In this document: one piece after another, positions 17,652 through 29,182 of the stretch | Layout: each line of letters starts with the position of its first letter | Position numbering within the stretch: position 1 is the first letter of the stretch | Origin: Chroococcidiopsidaceae cyanobacterium YX2bin18 | GTDB taxonomy: Bacteria; Cyanobacteriota; Cyanobacteriia; Cyanobacteriales; Chroococcidiopsidaceae | Reading direction: 5' to 3' | NCBI GenBank assembly: GCA_030446505.1 | Contig: JAUJND010000015.1 | Coordinates: forward strand, 1 to 64,000 | DNA length: 64,000 bases | Translations under genes and position numbers: made by a program | The notes under the pieces: model-generated | Told to the model about the DNA's origin: nothing | The model's database searches: none | Seen by the model: the letters and a program-made list of their open reading frames with translations, nothing else

Positions 17652-20113
17652 TTAGGCAGGCGATCGCAGCACTTCAATACCGGAAATAGCACCAAAGTTT
17701 ACTTCTGACCTAAAACTGATATTCAGCGTCCCGTCTACGACTTGGATACCTTCAATAGGTACCACTACAGCAGTTAAAGCACCCCCTGCTGCTGCTGTAA
17801 TATCGAAGTTATCAAACACAGTTTTACCCTCTATGGCAATATCAAAGACACGTTTGCCAATACCGCCAGCAGCCCTACCTGGAGCACCAAAGTTGATCTC
17901 TGCAAAGTGCAGACGCACATCAACTTTCCCACTTACAGGTAGGTTGTACGAGAGGAGACGAGATTCCATCGGCGAGGTTTCAGGACCTGTTTTGGCGCGG
18001 TAGGTTTGATAAAGCAGATCGTTGTCCGTGTTGGCGATTCCAACGCCGAAATTGCTCTCAACAATCGCCTCGCCAGGGCTTGAGGTGAAGAAGCCCGCGT
18101 CTGACGACCAATCTTTACCGGATGAATCTGTGTAGTCACTACCAGCTACATCGAGGCGATATATGGGAGCACGGGCGGCTGTTGTTTCGTTGGACGCGAT
18201 CGCAAATGAGTCAAATGTTAAAGTGATCGGCGTTGTTGAACCTTTACTTGAGGTAATGATGCCTGCCTTGCTTTGGGCAGCAAAATATTGACCCACTTGA
18301 CCTCCCTTGAGCAGCACACTATTAGGCAATATCACCATACCCGTATCACTAGTGGCAGAAGTAGCTCGATAAGCAGCTTGCACTGTTCCTGCCTGTGGAT
18401 CAGTGAGAAGCATCAAATCCAAGGACTCTAAAGTTGAGGGGCTAGCAATAGGACCAACTGAGCCAACGGTAGCAATAGTAGTACCTACTCCCTTCTTCTC
18501 GGAGTATAACTGCAAGCCCAGAGTGCCATCGCTTTGAACTCTCGCTATCAACTTTATGTAATTATCTTGGTCAGGACCAAACATCACACCACCCTGCTGA
18601 TTGAGGGTAGTCATATTACTAAGTGGACCGACAAGCCGGGTGCTGATAGATAGACTTAGCTGCTCTGCCATCAAACGTAGTTTGCAGCCCATTCACGAGT
18701 GTATTGTCGCTAGCACCGTTGCTGCCTGTAGTTGTAGTAACGCTTAACGTACCTAAGCCACTTGAATCGATGTCTAATAACGTCGGAGAGTAGGATGTCT
18801 TTGTCTTAAAAGTGTCGTTGTTGTTGAGTTGGGTGCTCGTAAAGCCAATAGTTTGCCCGTCCTTATCACTTAGGCTACCTGTATAAGTTTTGTTAAAGTC
18901 AAATACTAATCCAGGTGAACCAGGAAATAGACCGCCTACTGAGGGGTCTAAAGCTGCTGATTCTGGTTTAGCGTTCTTCAGCAAATAAACATGGTCGTTG
19001 TAGTCGTAGTTCTTAAAACCGCCTTCGGTGTTCCCAAGATCATGGGTGGCAATCCAAGTATTAGGAATAAGTGCCATTAGCATCCCGCACGGAAAACATC
19101 CGCCAGTTATGCAATTGACCTGTACCGTTTTTGCTATCGTCTGTCCATTGACCAGCAGTCTTAAGAGCAAAGGGTTTAGTTGGGTTAAAGCTCACAGTGT
19201 CGATAGTAGGAGACATATTAACACCGTTTACCAAAATCTTAGGCAGTAGCTTTTGATTCTCACCACCACTCAGGGCGTTACTGCCTAACACTGCGTTACC
19301 TGTATAGGGCGGAAATGGTGGCGTATCTGGTGAGTCATCGTTTGCCCTACCAGCAAATTCATAAATTACACCGCTATTGCCTCCACTACCAGCTTTAGCC
19401 ACAAACTCTACTCTGCCATGTGGCTCGTCTGTGCGTTTACTGGTTACTGCTAGGGGCAACAATTGCACAGCCTTGGTAGTGTCGGCGCGTCGCCAGTAGG
19501 GAGAGTAAACCTCATCGCCTAGCGGAGCTTTGGTACCGCCCAATACAAGACTTTCCTTGCCAATATTAGTTGTCCAGCCAAAGATTCGAGTAATCTCTGC
19601 TACCGAAGGCTCGTTAGCACTCTCGTAGTTAGCAAAGTTAACACCTGCTAAATTCACTATTCTCGTCTGCTGGTCGGGGTCATTGCTGGTAATGGTAAGC
19701 GAAGCGTAATTCTCGGCGTTCAACAGGTGGGTGGTAGTGTCACTAATGCTGGAAATCCGCTTGGGCGCGAATTTAATGGAGAGGTCAGTAGACGCACCGG
19801 CTGCCAGGGTAAAGGTAGTTGGCGTGGGGTTTTCGAAGCTGAAGTCGATACCCCTCGTATGATCCCCGCTACGCACCGCGTTATCCTTTTCCTGGGAATC
19901 GCCGAAAATTAATGAATTAATCGTTAAAGTTTCACTGCCTGTATTGCGGAGGGTAAGAGTTTTAGCTGCACGCACTTCCTCATTGACCGAGCTAAAGACC
20001 ATGCGGTTTTGCACAATATCCAAATCGGTGGTCAAGACTTCAAGGTTCGGACCTGCTACAGCCTGGGTTTGGAAGCTGCCAGCAGAAGATAAATTTGTTG
20101 TATCACTAGCCAT
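17652..20113 (-). pseudogene. Large secreted/surface protein with choice-of-anchor and malectin domains, two frameshifts
   Basis: Three consecutive frames form one gene of about 820 residues. The first (20113 to 19061) holds an ASPM/SPD-2/Hydin-like choice-of-anchor domain (TLRNTGSETLTINSLIF, LSIKFAP) and a region ending RMFSVRDANG. The second (to about 18650) continues LIPNTWIATHDLGN...GFKNYDYND and a lectin/laminin-G-like part. The third ends with a malectin carbohydrate-binding domain (DWSSDAGFF, VRLHFAEINFG, FDIAIEGK). Both shifts, near 19070 and 18650, are of the +1 type (one extra or two missing bases). No signal peptide is seen. Sugar binding outside the cell is inferred from the domains. 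Confidence 0.8.
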
Positions 20114-20976
20114 AATAAATACTCCAGTGTTTGGATAATTAAAAATATGAGGAGATATACCTTAGTCCTTGACACCCAAAGCTTTGCTCATTTTTGCTTA
20201 AAGGAGCAAACTTTAAGGGGGTACGAGACGCTGCCAAGGATAAGGGGCAGAATTAGGCATACAAAAGTCAGACCTCAAGAGGTCATTACTAAAGTCATTG
20301 ACTTTTCATGTATAAATTATACCAAAATGCAAGTATTTTCTCTGAGGTAGGAAGGTATCTTTATCAAAGACTTACATAACTAGAAATTATTGTTCAAAAT
20401 ACTGAGTAGCTAGGTATCGTCGCGCAAATTTTTAACAGAGGCTTAAGTATCTTCAGGCGCAAATTATTACTAACTAAGTGGTTAAAGCAATTATTTCCAT
20501 AAGTTTAGATCAAGTTAACTGTGCCTGCACCCTGTTTAAATAATTATTTAGGAACAAAGCCAAGCTTAGTTTTACAGAAGGTACGGAGACAACTTTAGTT
20601 CCTAGCTCTAAGCTAGCAATACCAGTCAAGCTATTGCGCTCCTCAAGAAAAGTCAAAAAGGTTTGCAGTTATCAATAGGTATTTTTAAGGAATTATAGCG
20701 ATCGCTAACATACTCAACAGCCATTTGGGGAACTCGTCGTCAAGACAGCAGATTAAAAAACTCTACTGGGGGAATAATTTCTTGCGTTTATTGCCGTCCC
20801 GTTGAGCAAATGTCAGAAGTCACGTATCTCAAAACCCAATGCAAAGTCTTGCATTCTCATATGCGCGATCGGTTAAAACTCTTAAATTAATTCCCCAATA
20901 ATCAAGTTCTGCCTAAAAACCCTAGCTTAAGGCTGAGGAGAGTGTCAAAATAGTCCTTAAATTTTTTTGTAGCTGT
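20114..20976. other. Long intergenic region with an open-frame remnant
   Basis: No complete gene is visible in 863 bp. On the plus strand a frame without an ATG or GTG near its left end runs from about 20708 to the TAA near 20889. It has coding-like text (ISCVYCRPVEQMSEVTYL, LHSHMRDRLKLLN) and may be the end of a decayed gene. The family is unknown. Confidence 0.35.
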
Positions 20977-20988
20977 GTGAGACAAATA

Positions 20989-21738
20989 ATGACAATGCAT
21001 CCTGTACTTCAACGTGCCTTTGATCGAGGTCATGCCCTCAAAATTATCAGCGGCTTGAATAATTTTGATCCAGAGCGCGTAGCAACGACTGTCAGAGCAG
21101 CTGAGCAAGGTGGCGCTACTTTTGTCGATATTGCCGTCGAGTCAGACTTAGTTCACTTAATACGTCAGTTGACAAACTTACCAATTTGCGTATCGGCAGT
21201 CGAACCAGAGAAGTTTGTTCTTGCTGTAGCAGCTGGGGCTGATTTGATAGAAATTGGCAACTTTGATTGTTTTTATGCCCAAGGTCGCAGGTTTAGTGCT
21301 GAGGAAGTGCTGATGCTTACTTATCAAACGCGATCGCTACTTCCTGATATTACTTTATCTGTTACTGTGCCGCACATTCTGGAACTAGACCAGCAAGTAC
21401 AACTAGCAGAGGATCTAGTTAAAGCTGGAGTTGACATTATCCAAACTGAAGGAGGAACCAGTAGCACTCCGGTTCATGCAGGAACGCTAGGGCTAATTGA
21501 AAAGGCAGCGCCTACTCTAGCAGCTGCTTATGAGATTTCTCGTGCCGTGTCAGTACCAGTGTTGTGTGCTTCGGGGATATCGAACGTTACCGCTCCTCTG
21601 GCGATCGCTGCTGGGGCTGCTGGCGTGGGTGTCGGCTCTGCTATCAACCAGCTTAATAGTGAAGTAGCCATGATTGCTGCTGTTCGTGGCTTGGTTGAAG
21701 CGTTATTCTGTGAGTCATCTGCGTATTTTAGAGGCTAG
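20989..21738 (+). CDS. ycf23: Ycf23 / DUF561 family protein
   Basis: The protein is about 249 residues with a TIM-barrel-like alternation and the family text ALKIISGLNNFD, ATFVDIAVESDLV, LPICVSAVEPEKF, AGADLIEIGNFDCFYAQGR, SVTVPHILELDQQV, DIIQTEGGTSS and PVLCASGISNVTAPLAIAAG. Ycf23 is conserved across cyanobacteria and red-lineage plastids, and its function is unknown. The frame is open from GTG 20977, but ATG 20989 (or 20995) fits the family N-terminus better. It is divergent from the DegT gene's end and stands alone. Confidence 0.88.
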   Translation: MTMHPVLQRAFDRGHALKIISGLNNFDPERVATTVRAAEQGGATFVDIAVESDLVHLIRQLTNLPICVSAVEPEKFVLAVAAGADLIEIGNFDCFYAQGRRFSAEEVLMLTYQTRSLLPDITLSVTVPHILELDQQVQLAEDLVKAGVDIIQTEGGTSSTPVHAGTLGLIEKAAPTLAAAYEISRAVSVPVLCASGISNVTAPLAIAAGAAGVGVGSAINQLNSEVAMIAAVRGLVEALFCESSAYFRG

Positions 21739-21790
21739 GAGTGATGGGGAGGACACCAAGGCAGCTTGGGCATTACCTCCCTCCACCCTT

Positions 21791-22957
21791 TTAGCTTAGG
21801 CAATCCTTGAGGCTATAAATCACCTGTTCCTGCTGGCTCAAGGATAATTCTGGGAACATGGGCAAGGATAAGACCTCGTGACAAGCTTGCTCTGCCTTTG
21901 GCAATTGCCCCAACAAATAGCCCAGATTTTTGTAGACAGGTTGCAGATGTAAAGGTTGTGGGTAGTAGACCATTGAACCAACGCCTCGCTCTTGCAATTG
22001 ACTACGCACCTGATCCCGATAAGTGCCACCCGTTGAAATACCAGGCACGATTGCCTCATTCCCCTCGCGTTGCAGACGAATGGTGTATTGATTCCAAACT
22101 CCTTGACTTTTTGCTAATTCCTGGGGTGTGACGATTCCAGGAATATGGCTGAGTAACTGGTGATAACGTCGAGCGATCGCCCGGCGTTGCTCGTTCCAGG
22201 TATCGAGATAGCGTAACTTAATTTGGAGGATTGCAGCTTGTAGAGCATCTAAGCGGCTATTAATGCCAATTTCCTGATAAATATATCGACCTTGGCTCCC
22301 ATGCTCACGTAACAACCGAATTTTCGCGGCGATCGCAGGATCATTAGTCGTAACAGCGCCGCCATCGCCACAAGCACCGAGATTTTTAGTAGGGTAAAAA
22401 CTAAAGCAGCCAATCTGTCCAATACTGCCTACCTTTTGATTTGCCCACAAAGCCCCTGTAGCCTGAGCACAGTCTTCGATCACTGCTAGCTGGTGAGACT
22501 GAGCGATCGCCATTATTCCAGTCATATCTAGCGGTTGACCAAACAAGTGAACTGGGATAATTGCCCTAGTTTTGCCCGTAATCGCAGTTGCTATTTGGTT
22601 AATGTCTAGATTAAATGAATCAGCATCAATATCAACGAAAACAGGTGTTGCACCGACTGCACTAACTACCTCAGTAGTAGCAAAAAAGGTAAACGGCGTC
22701 GTGATTACTTCATCGCCTGCACCAATATTTAAAGCTCGGAGGGCAAGATAAAGTGCATCAGTACCTGAGTTGCAGACTACACACTCTGATACGCCTATGT
22801 AATTTGCAAATTGTTGCTCAAAGTCCAAAACCCGTGAGCCACCAATATAACCCCCAGAGGTCAGAACTTTTAAGACGGCATCACTTACTTCTGCTTCAAT
22901 AGTTGCGTACTGCTGCGCCAAGTCAAGGATAGGAATAGAATTCACACTTTGGACCAT
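21791..22957 (-). CDS. DegT/DnrJ/EryC1/StrS family PLP aminotransferase
   Basis: The 388-residue protein has the sugar aminotransferase layout: IPILDLAQQYATIEAEV at the start, SGGYIGGSRVLDFE, CVVCNSGTDALYLALRAL, ITTPFTFFATTEVV, IIPVHLFGQPLDM, VIEDCAQATGA (Asp binding the PLP nitrogen), CFSFYPTKNLGACGDGGAV (the PLP lysine) and SRLDALQAAIL. Members transaminate nucleotide-linked keto-sugars for surface polysaccharides or glycans. The neighbouring genes do not identify the sugar. Confidence 0.92.
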   Translation of the reverse strand: MVQSVNSIPILDLAQQYATIEAEVSDAVLKVLTSGGYIGGSRVLDFEQQFANYIGVSECVVCNSGTDALYLALRALNIGAGDEVITTPFTFFATTEVVSAVGATPVFVDIDADSFNLDINQIATAITGKTRAIIPVHLFGQPLDMTGIMAIAQSHQLAVIEDCAQATGALWANQKVGSIGQIGCFSFYPTKNLGACGDGGAVTTNDPAIAAKIRLLREHGSQGRYIYQEIGINSRLDALQAAILQIKLRYLDTWNEQRRAIARRYHQLLSHIPGIVTPQELAKSQGVWNQYTIRLQREGNEAIVPGISTGGTYRDQVRSQLQERGVGSMVYYPQPLHLQPVYKNLGYLLGQLPKAEQACHEVLSLPMFPELSLSQQEQVIYSLKDCLS

Positions 22958-24093
22958 GAGTTTTAATCTTAATTAATCAAATCAAATTTTGTCCTACAAG
23001 AAAATCCAGTTTTACTTTCTCTTCTAGTTTTAGAATGGGAAATGCTGTTACTTGTTTCATTGCCGTTGCACGAGTTTGTCGACAAATGGTGCATATCCTG
23101 TTAGCTAGCTGTTGAGCCGTATCCAAAATAAATATAAGTATATCAACCTTATTTGAAGTAGTTTTCAAGCATTCAGTAACATTATATAAATGCTTTTGAC
23201 AATCTTTACCTAACAAATACCGTGCTTTATTATTGATAATTGCTAATTTATTAACATATTCAGTCCAACACCTATTAATCTTAAAAATTGTAAGTTATGG
23301 CACTTAAGCTACAGTCTTAAAAAGTATTTTCTGCAGCATTAATGATAGCAAAATCCTTGTGGCTGCGTATGACTGTGAGATATCTGTACTCTTTTTTAGT
23401 ATCAACACTCTCAGCCTAACTCAGTTAGGAGCACCCGTCTTGGATTTGTGTATAGCCGAATGACACTAAATTACACTAGGCGCTAGTATCCTCAAACGGG
23501 ATTTCAGCGTTTTCCAAGGCATGACTGGAAATGACTCTGCTAAATGCATGATGACAGGTCTTAGCGATATTCAGAAACTGAAAGAGAAATGTCCACAAAG
23601 TTATAAATGGGTCAAATAATCCTTGGCAGTAGGTAATATTTTCTGCATCTAAAGTTTAAACAATTCTAGATTCTGGGAGCAGTTCTTGAAAGGGTAAGTC
23701 CAAAGCTTCAAGTAAACTTTTGTTTAACAAGTTTTACCCGATTGAAGATATTGAGAGCTATTGCAAGCCTCCACTAACTTAAACCTTGTTATATAAATTC
23801 GGGGGTTCTTTTCTATCGCTTGAAGATAGGTTCATATTTACGTTAGGGCTATACCAGTTTAATTATTTACACTTTCTATCCATTAATTCAGCATTAATAC
23901 AGATACTCTTCTTCATAAATAATTTATCAACCCGTATTTACACGGTTAGCAATTTAAATCGTATCGGAATAATCTTAACTAGAGCAATTTATAAACTACG
24001 TCACTTTTTTTAAATCAATTCTTAAAATTGATGAAAAATTTAATTGCCAATGGCATAGTTTGACATTAATTACGATTAGTAGAAGGAACAAAA
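22958..24093. other. Long AT-rich intergenic region
   Basis: Over 1.1 kb lie between the aminotransferase start and the RTX gene. A 79-codon minus-strand frame at 22977-23216 starts with TTG, is cysteine-containing (NRICTICRQTRA) and has no recognisable family, so I do not call it. A hydrophobic 75-codon plus-strand frame at 23786-24013 looks like AT-rich noise. GAAGGAAC upstream of 24094 is the ribosome-binding site of the RTX gene. Confidence 0.4.
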
Positions 24094-25817
24094 ATGGCAG
24101 TAATATACAATAGTCCAGCGCCTAACAAAACCAATGGAACTGTAGAAAATGACACTATTTATGGGTGGGCAAAAGGTGGCAACGCCAGGAGTTCGTCTGG
24201 GAACGATACCTTAAATGGTCTAGCCGGTAACGACGATATATTTGGCGGGACAGGGGATGATAGCTTACTTGGTGGTCTTGACCAAGATAGGTTGTATGGT
24301 GGTCTGGGTAATGACAAGCTTTATGGTCAAGCAGATAATGACACCGTATTTGGTGGTATCGGGACAGGGGATGATAGCTTATTCGGTGGTCTTGGCCAAG
24401 ACATATTGTATGGTGGTCTGGGTAATGACAAGCTTTTTGGTCAAGCAGGTAATGACAGTCTGTTTGGCGGAGCAGGCAATGATACTCTATACGGTCAAGC
24501 GGGTGATGATATCTTAGATGGTGGAACGGGTAGTGGTCAATTTTATGGTGGAACTGGCAATGACATTTACATTGTCGATACTTCAAATAACGTTATAGGT
24601 AGCCCTGTCGATACCATTACAGAATACTTAAATCAAGGAATAGATACAGTTAAGTCTTCTGCCGAGTATCATGAACTAAGTGCTAACCTAGAGAATTTAA
24701 CGCTTATAGGAACCAGCAATATTATTGGTGTAGGCAACAACCTGGACAACATTATTGTTGGTAATTCTGGTAACAACATAGCTTTTGAAGAGTTCTTCAC
24801 AAACGAAGTCATAGATGTACTCAGAGGCGAAGGCGGTAACGATAAGATATACGGTCAAGCAGGTAATGACGGTTTAAAGGGTGGGGAGGGCATTGACACC
24901 CTTATTGGTGGTACTGGTGACGACTATTACTTCTACAGTTCCACAGACACCATCGTTGAGTATTTCAATGAAGGCATTGACACGGTTGAGTCTGATGTCA
25001 GCTTTGGACTGGGTGACAGTTCCAATCTAGAAAACCTTATAATCCTAGTATTAACGCTATCAGTGGCACTGGTAATGCCCTTGATAATGTGATTGACGGT
25101 AATGACTACAATAATTCCTTACATGGTAGTGACGGTAATGACACCTTAGATGGCTTTCGGGGCAGTGACACACTGTATGGCGGTGAGGGCAACGACTATC
25201 TATATGGCGCTGGGACACATTTCTTCAGTGATAGCTTTGACAGAGGTAGTGATTACCTTGATGGCGGAGCGGGTGATGACACCTTAGATGGCTCATATGG
25301 CAATGACACTCTAATCGGTGGCACTGGCAATGATATTCTACTTTACGGCGTAGCAATGTTTGGTGGCGACGGCAATGATATGCTAACGGGTAATGTAGTC
25401 GGCGACGACCGCAGGGGTAGCGACAGCATAAGCACCGTAAATGGTGGTAACGGCAACGATACTCTGGCTGGAAGTTATAACGATGATATAATTACAGGCG
25501 GTGCTGGAGCAGATAGATTTGACTTCTACTCTGGAGTTAACACTATTACCGACTTTGTTGTTGTTGACGATACTATAGCTGTCTCTGCTTCTAGTTACGG
25601 TCTTACGTTAAGTGTAGATGCAACTATTGCCCCAGAAAATTTTGTAATTGGTTCAGTAGCGGGTAATGTTAGCGATCGCTTCATCTACAATCAAAACACT
25701 GGTGTTCTGTCATTCGACCCAACTGGTATTAACAACGGCGCAACCGACCAAGTAGATTTTGCAAAGCTATCGTCTGGTCTTACAATGACCAATGATGACA
25801 TTTTCGTCATTGCCTAG
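24094..25817 (+). pseudogene. RTX (haemolysin-type Ca-binding repeat) protein, frameshifted
   Basis: The gene encodes about 574 residues in two frames. Runs of the RTX nonapeptide GGxGxDxLx (GGTGDDSLLGGLDQDRLYGG and similar) fill the first ~140 residues. They recur later, separated by non-repeat blocks of the type DTITEYLNQGIDTVKSS...LENLTLIGT. The C-terminus ([10 protein letters not shown]...TITDF...[16 protein letters not shown]) is the usual cyanobacterial RTX end, used for type I secretion. At about 25041 one A is missing from AAA. Adding it gives [20 protein letters not shown] and joins both frames. The protein would be exported, bind calcium and lack a catalytic domain. Confidence 0.85.
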
Positions 25818-25910
25818 AACCATCGCTTGCAGCTACTAAAGCGTAAGCTGGTTCTGTAAAAATCTAGTTTAACCTGAGTTCGGGTTAAGCAGATGGAGGT
25901 ATTGCCCACT

Positions 25911-26672
25911 CTAAATGAAGGAGGGCTTCTTGGGCTGATGACAATAAGCAATCAAACCACATAAGACATTAACTGCAAAATTGACGGGACTACGATGGCG
26001 AGAATGCTCGATTTGAGAAATATTTTTGAGTTGGTCAATGATAGTCTCAATAATTGAGCGTTTACGAGCTAAAAGCTTGTCAGTTAGAGGCATTAAACGA
26101 TTCTTCATGTTGCGACGAGGAGGAGCGAAAAACTCAATGCCTTGTTCTTGAAATAACTGTTGAGCCAAGGATTGAGAAACATAGCGCCTGCACAAAGCTT
26201 CGCGGAGGTTCCCTCCGAGAAAGCTGCGGGCGGTCAGCAAAGACTTTGCCAAACAGAGATTGTAATAAGCCAGGACTGGCTTGCGGTCATCAGTATTACC
26301 TGGAGTGATTTGGACATTTAGTAGTTCGCCTTGCTGATTAACTACCAAATGCAACTTAAAACCAAAGAACCAATCGACGGAGGTTTTGCCACGAGCAGCG
26401 AGGTTGTCGAAGACCCGATGTTGAGCAATTCGACGATTGTGGCAAACTTTAAGGCTGGTAGCATCGATAAAACTGATGCCCGTACATTTACCAAAACAAT
26501 GGGTCAGATATACACATAAAGGAATTAATGTCCAAGGCATCCACTCCACAAACCGTTGATAGCTGGGCAATCTAGGAAATTCCTTTCGCCAGTAACCGCT
26601 CACGCAGTTGATGTAATAGTGTTTGAAATTACGATAGTGATGCTGATGAAATGCAACCAGAATTGTCATCAT
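25911..26672 (-). pseudogene. IS982 transposase, damaged
   Basis: The 253-residue frame is typical IS982: FKHYYINCV, CTGISFIDATSLKVCHNRRI (first Asp), RGKTSVDWFFGFKLHL, NTDDRKPV and ETIIDQLKNISQIEHSRHRSP (Glu) near the end. Between DDRKPV and YVSQSLAQQL the normal text (ending in a KVFADRGYVSQ-like motif) is replaced by unrelated residues. A missing base near 26273 shifts the frame, and a 43-bp palindromic insertion shifts it back. The central ADRG motif is lost, so the open frame is misleading and the enzyme is probably inactive. Confidence 0.85.
26184..26229. repeat. Palindromic mini-element inserted in the IS982 transposase
   Basis: The segment replaces a 3-bp codon of the normal gene, a net gain of 43 bp. 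It contains the perfect stem CGGAGG-TTC-CCTCCG (26203-26217) inside a longer imperfect stem (AAGCTTCG / GAGAAAGCT). This resembles the small dispersed palindromes of Nostoc-type genomes. Confidence 0.75.
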
Positions 26673-27166
26673 CTCGCTTAGACATAGACATCTTGCTCGT
26701 TTACGCGTTTTTAACCCATGACCCAGTAGTTATGAGTGCCATTGTGGTTCAAAATACGTGCAAAAGTCATCAATCTGACAAAATAATGCTTCTAAACTAG
26801 ACATAGGATGGGGGCGCTGAATGCTTTGACTTACTTTCAGCGTACTTGCCCCTCCTTTTCTTTATCCCGAACTGACGTTGTTTAGTATATGCTTTCTGCC
26901 AAGTTGTGGTAGAAAGCGTTACCTTTGATTGCTGAAATAAATAGCTAAAACCAGTATACCTTTAACTACATTTGATGTCTTGCTTAGGCAAGACATCGAA
27001 TTACTTTTATACGATGATGTTATCCGCTTATCTTAGGTTATTCGGTTATAACCAATGTTCTGTAGCAACCTGAATCAATGTTTTAAGGTTCCAGATTTAG
27101 GTACCATGTCTAATCTTGTACTAGTAGCCAACCGATCTTAAATTTTAGTAGCATTCCATCTTAACT

Positions 27167-27703
27167 CTAATATCTGCCGCGATCATCGGGTCTAGATCGT
27201 AAATTACTTTTTTCAACACACCAATCAATTGACCTGTTGGGATTTTTAATTTTGACTTGAGATAAAAGTCGGTTGGCTGTAGCTTGATCATCATGGAGAA
27301 GTCTTAAAACTTGCTTCTGAAGTTTACGGCTAGCCTGGTTAATGCTGATTAAGTCTTCTGTAGTGCTGAAGGAAGGAATTGTTTTTGATTTAGAGATATT
27401 ATTTGCTTTTCTGGCACTCAAAATAACTCCCACAGTGCCACCTACTGCTGCTATGGCTAATAGCGCCCTGGCTCCACCTAATTTTTCTACCACATCCTGA
27501 GTATTACTACTAGAATCTGCAACAAGTACTGTAGTTTCAGCATCAGTAACAGTAGTAAAAATATGTGGTATTTGTCTTACTACTAACGTTGACTTACTTG
27601 CTTGTACTGATTGATTGGTAGCGTCTGACTGAGTTGCCAGCACAGTGCTATTAAGAGTGCTAAGAATAACAACTAAAGTAGCGCTTAAATAGAATTTGAA
27701 CAT
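27167..27703 (-). CDS. Hypothetical exported protein
   Basis: The 178-residue protein has a clear signal peptide (basic MFKFYL, hydrophobic core LSATLVVILSTLNSTVLA, cleavage after about residue 23). A Ser/Thr/Val-rich region follows, then a second hydrophobic stretch (ARALLAIAAVGGTVGVIL, about 78-95) followed by a basic, helical C-terminus rich in Lys, Arg and Asn. It could be a membrane protein with a short lumenal or periplasmic N-terminus. I recognise no family. No neighbouring gene is close enough to suggest an operon. Confidence 0.55.
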   Translation of the reverse strand: MFKFYLSATLVVILSTLNSTVLATQSDATNQSVQASKSTLVVRQIPHIFTTVTDAETTVLVADSSSNTQDVVEKLGGARALLAIAAVGGTVGVILSARKANNISKSKTIPSFSTTEDLISINQASRKLQKQVLRLLHDDQATANRLLSQVKIKNPNRSIDWCVEKSNLRSRPDDRGRY

Positions 27704-27968
27704 TGATTGTCAGCAACTCCTTGATGCTGGCTTACGATAATTGAGGTTTAAAAATAAAAAACCTACAGAAATTGGGGTTTGCCTTGGTAACTTTAAATCT
27801 GCCAAAGTTAGCAATAAAAATTGACTTAGTTGCAACAACTTTGACAAAAAACTGTGAAACGCTTACATCTTACTTCCTCGTTCCCAGATGCAGCCCAAGA
27901 ACGAGGTTTGGGAGGTAGTTGGATATGGGTAATTAGGGCAACATCTAAGAAAAAGGCACTTTTGGAGT

Positions 27969-29140
27969 TCAACCTGCTTTAGCCGGAAATTCATCTGGTC
28001 TAACTGATACAGTTACATTCTGACCATTGCGGCTGACTGCTACTGGTAAGCTGCCACCAATCTGGCTTTTGTCTACTGCTTGTTGCACATCATCAGCAGT
28101 TCTAATCTGTTGACCATTGATTTGCTGAATCACGTCCCCTGTTTGTAACCCAGCTCTTGATGCTGGCGAGTTACGGGCAACACCAACAATGACAACGCCC
28201 CGATCTGTTTGCACGCGCACACTGCCATTAGAATCACGGTTGAGAGCTTCTGTAATATCGGTGTGAGGGTTGTCATTTGGATGCCTAAGTAAGGATGCTC
28301 GACTTTACCCTTGGCAACTAACTGGTTGGCAATCTCTGTAGCTCGGTTAATCGGAATTGCAAATCCTAATCCTTGCGCCCTGCCAATGATTGCAGTGTTC
28401 ATCCCAACTACTTGACCTTGTTGATTCAAGAGCGGACCGCCAGAATTGCCAGGATTGATTGCGGCATCAGTTTGGATAAAGCCGATCCGCTTATCAGGTA
28501 CTCCCACATCACTGCTAGAGCGCCCTGTAGCACTAATGATGCCTGCTGTAACTGTGTTGTCTAAACCCAAAGGATTACCAATCGCGATCGCCCATTCTCC
28601 TGGTCGCAGTTGCTCGGAATTTCCGATTTGAACAGTTGGGAGATTAGTAGCTTGAATTTTAATTACTGCTACATCTGTTAGTTGATCTTCACCCAAAACT
28701 TTACCTGTGAAGTTACGACCATCCTTCAAGGTCACTGTTACAGAATCAGATCCATTGACAACGTGGGCATTTGTCAGCACCAAACCATCCGACTTGATAA
28801 TAAAGCCTGAACCAGTGCCACTTAAAACCCGACCCCTTTCTACAGAACGACCTCTCAATGTTCGTTCTGAATCAATCCGGACTACGGCAGATCCGGTCTT
28901 TTCAACTGCGGCAGCAATAAAGTTAGAATTCGTATTGCCTGGGATTACCGCAGGTAACTGAGCTACAGGTTCAACTAGCCGAGCGTTTGTAGGTAGGAGT
29001 TGCGTTGCTAACAAGCTCCCAGCAGCCCCAGCACACAATAAAGAAAAATAAGTTACCGACTTTTGGAGAGAATTAGGAGACATTGTAAGTTTACGGGTTA
29101 AAGAATTGGGTACAAAACTCTTGTTTTGAATTAAGAGCAT
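27969..29140 (-). pseudogene. htrA: HtrA/DegP-type serine protease with PDZ domain, frameshifted
   Basis: The gene reads as about 390 residues in two frames. An N-terminal signal or anchor is followed by the trypsin-like domain with His in LTNAHVV, Asp in LTDVAVIKI and Ser in [10 protein letters not shown], then [10 protein letters not shown]. The first frame becomes nonsense after MTTLTP. Restoring one C at about 28260 gives [21 protein letters not shown] and joins the PDZ domain ([30 protein letters not shown]). The true start may be ATG 29083. HtrA degrades misfolded proteins in the periplasm or thylakoid lumen. Loss of the PDZ domain would be serious, so a sequencing error is quite possible. 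Confidence 0.88.
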
Positions 29141-29182
29141 TAATACTAGACCTGTTTAAAGCAGAATTATCAGGGTATAAAA

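Larger units (their letters stand above)
25871..26879 (-). mobile_element. IS982-family insertion sequence
   Basis: The terminal inverted repeats are AACCTGAGTTCGGGTTAAG at the left end (25871) and, reading inward from the right end (26879), AACGTCAGTTCGGGATAAAG. They are flanked by a GTTT target duplication (25867-25870 and 26880-26883). The length of 1009 bp fits IS982. The element sits 53 bp after the RTX gene stop. It carries one transposase gene, which is damaged. Confidence 0.85.

Noticed and set aside
23786-24013. 75-codon hydrophobic plus-strand frame
   Set aside because: AT-rich low-complexity sequence, no ribosome-binding site, and no family.
24155-24586. 143-codon minus-strand frame rich in His and Tyr
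   Set aside because: It is the shadow of the RTX glycine/aspartate repeats, with no independent start signal or family.
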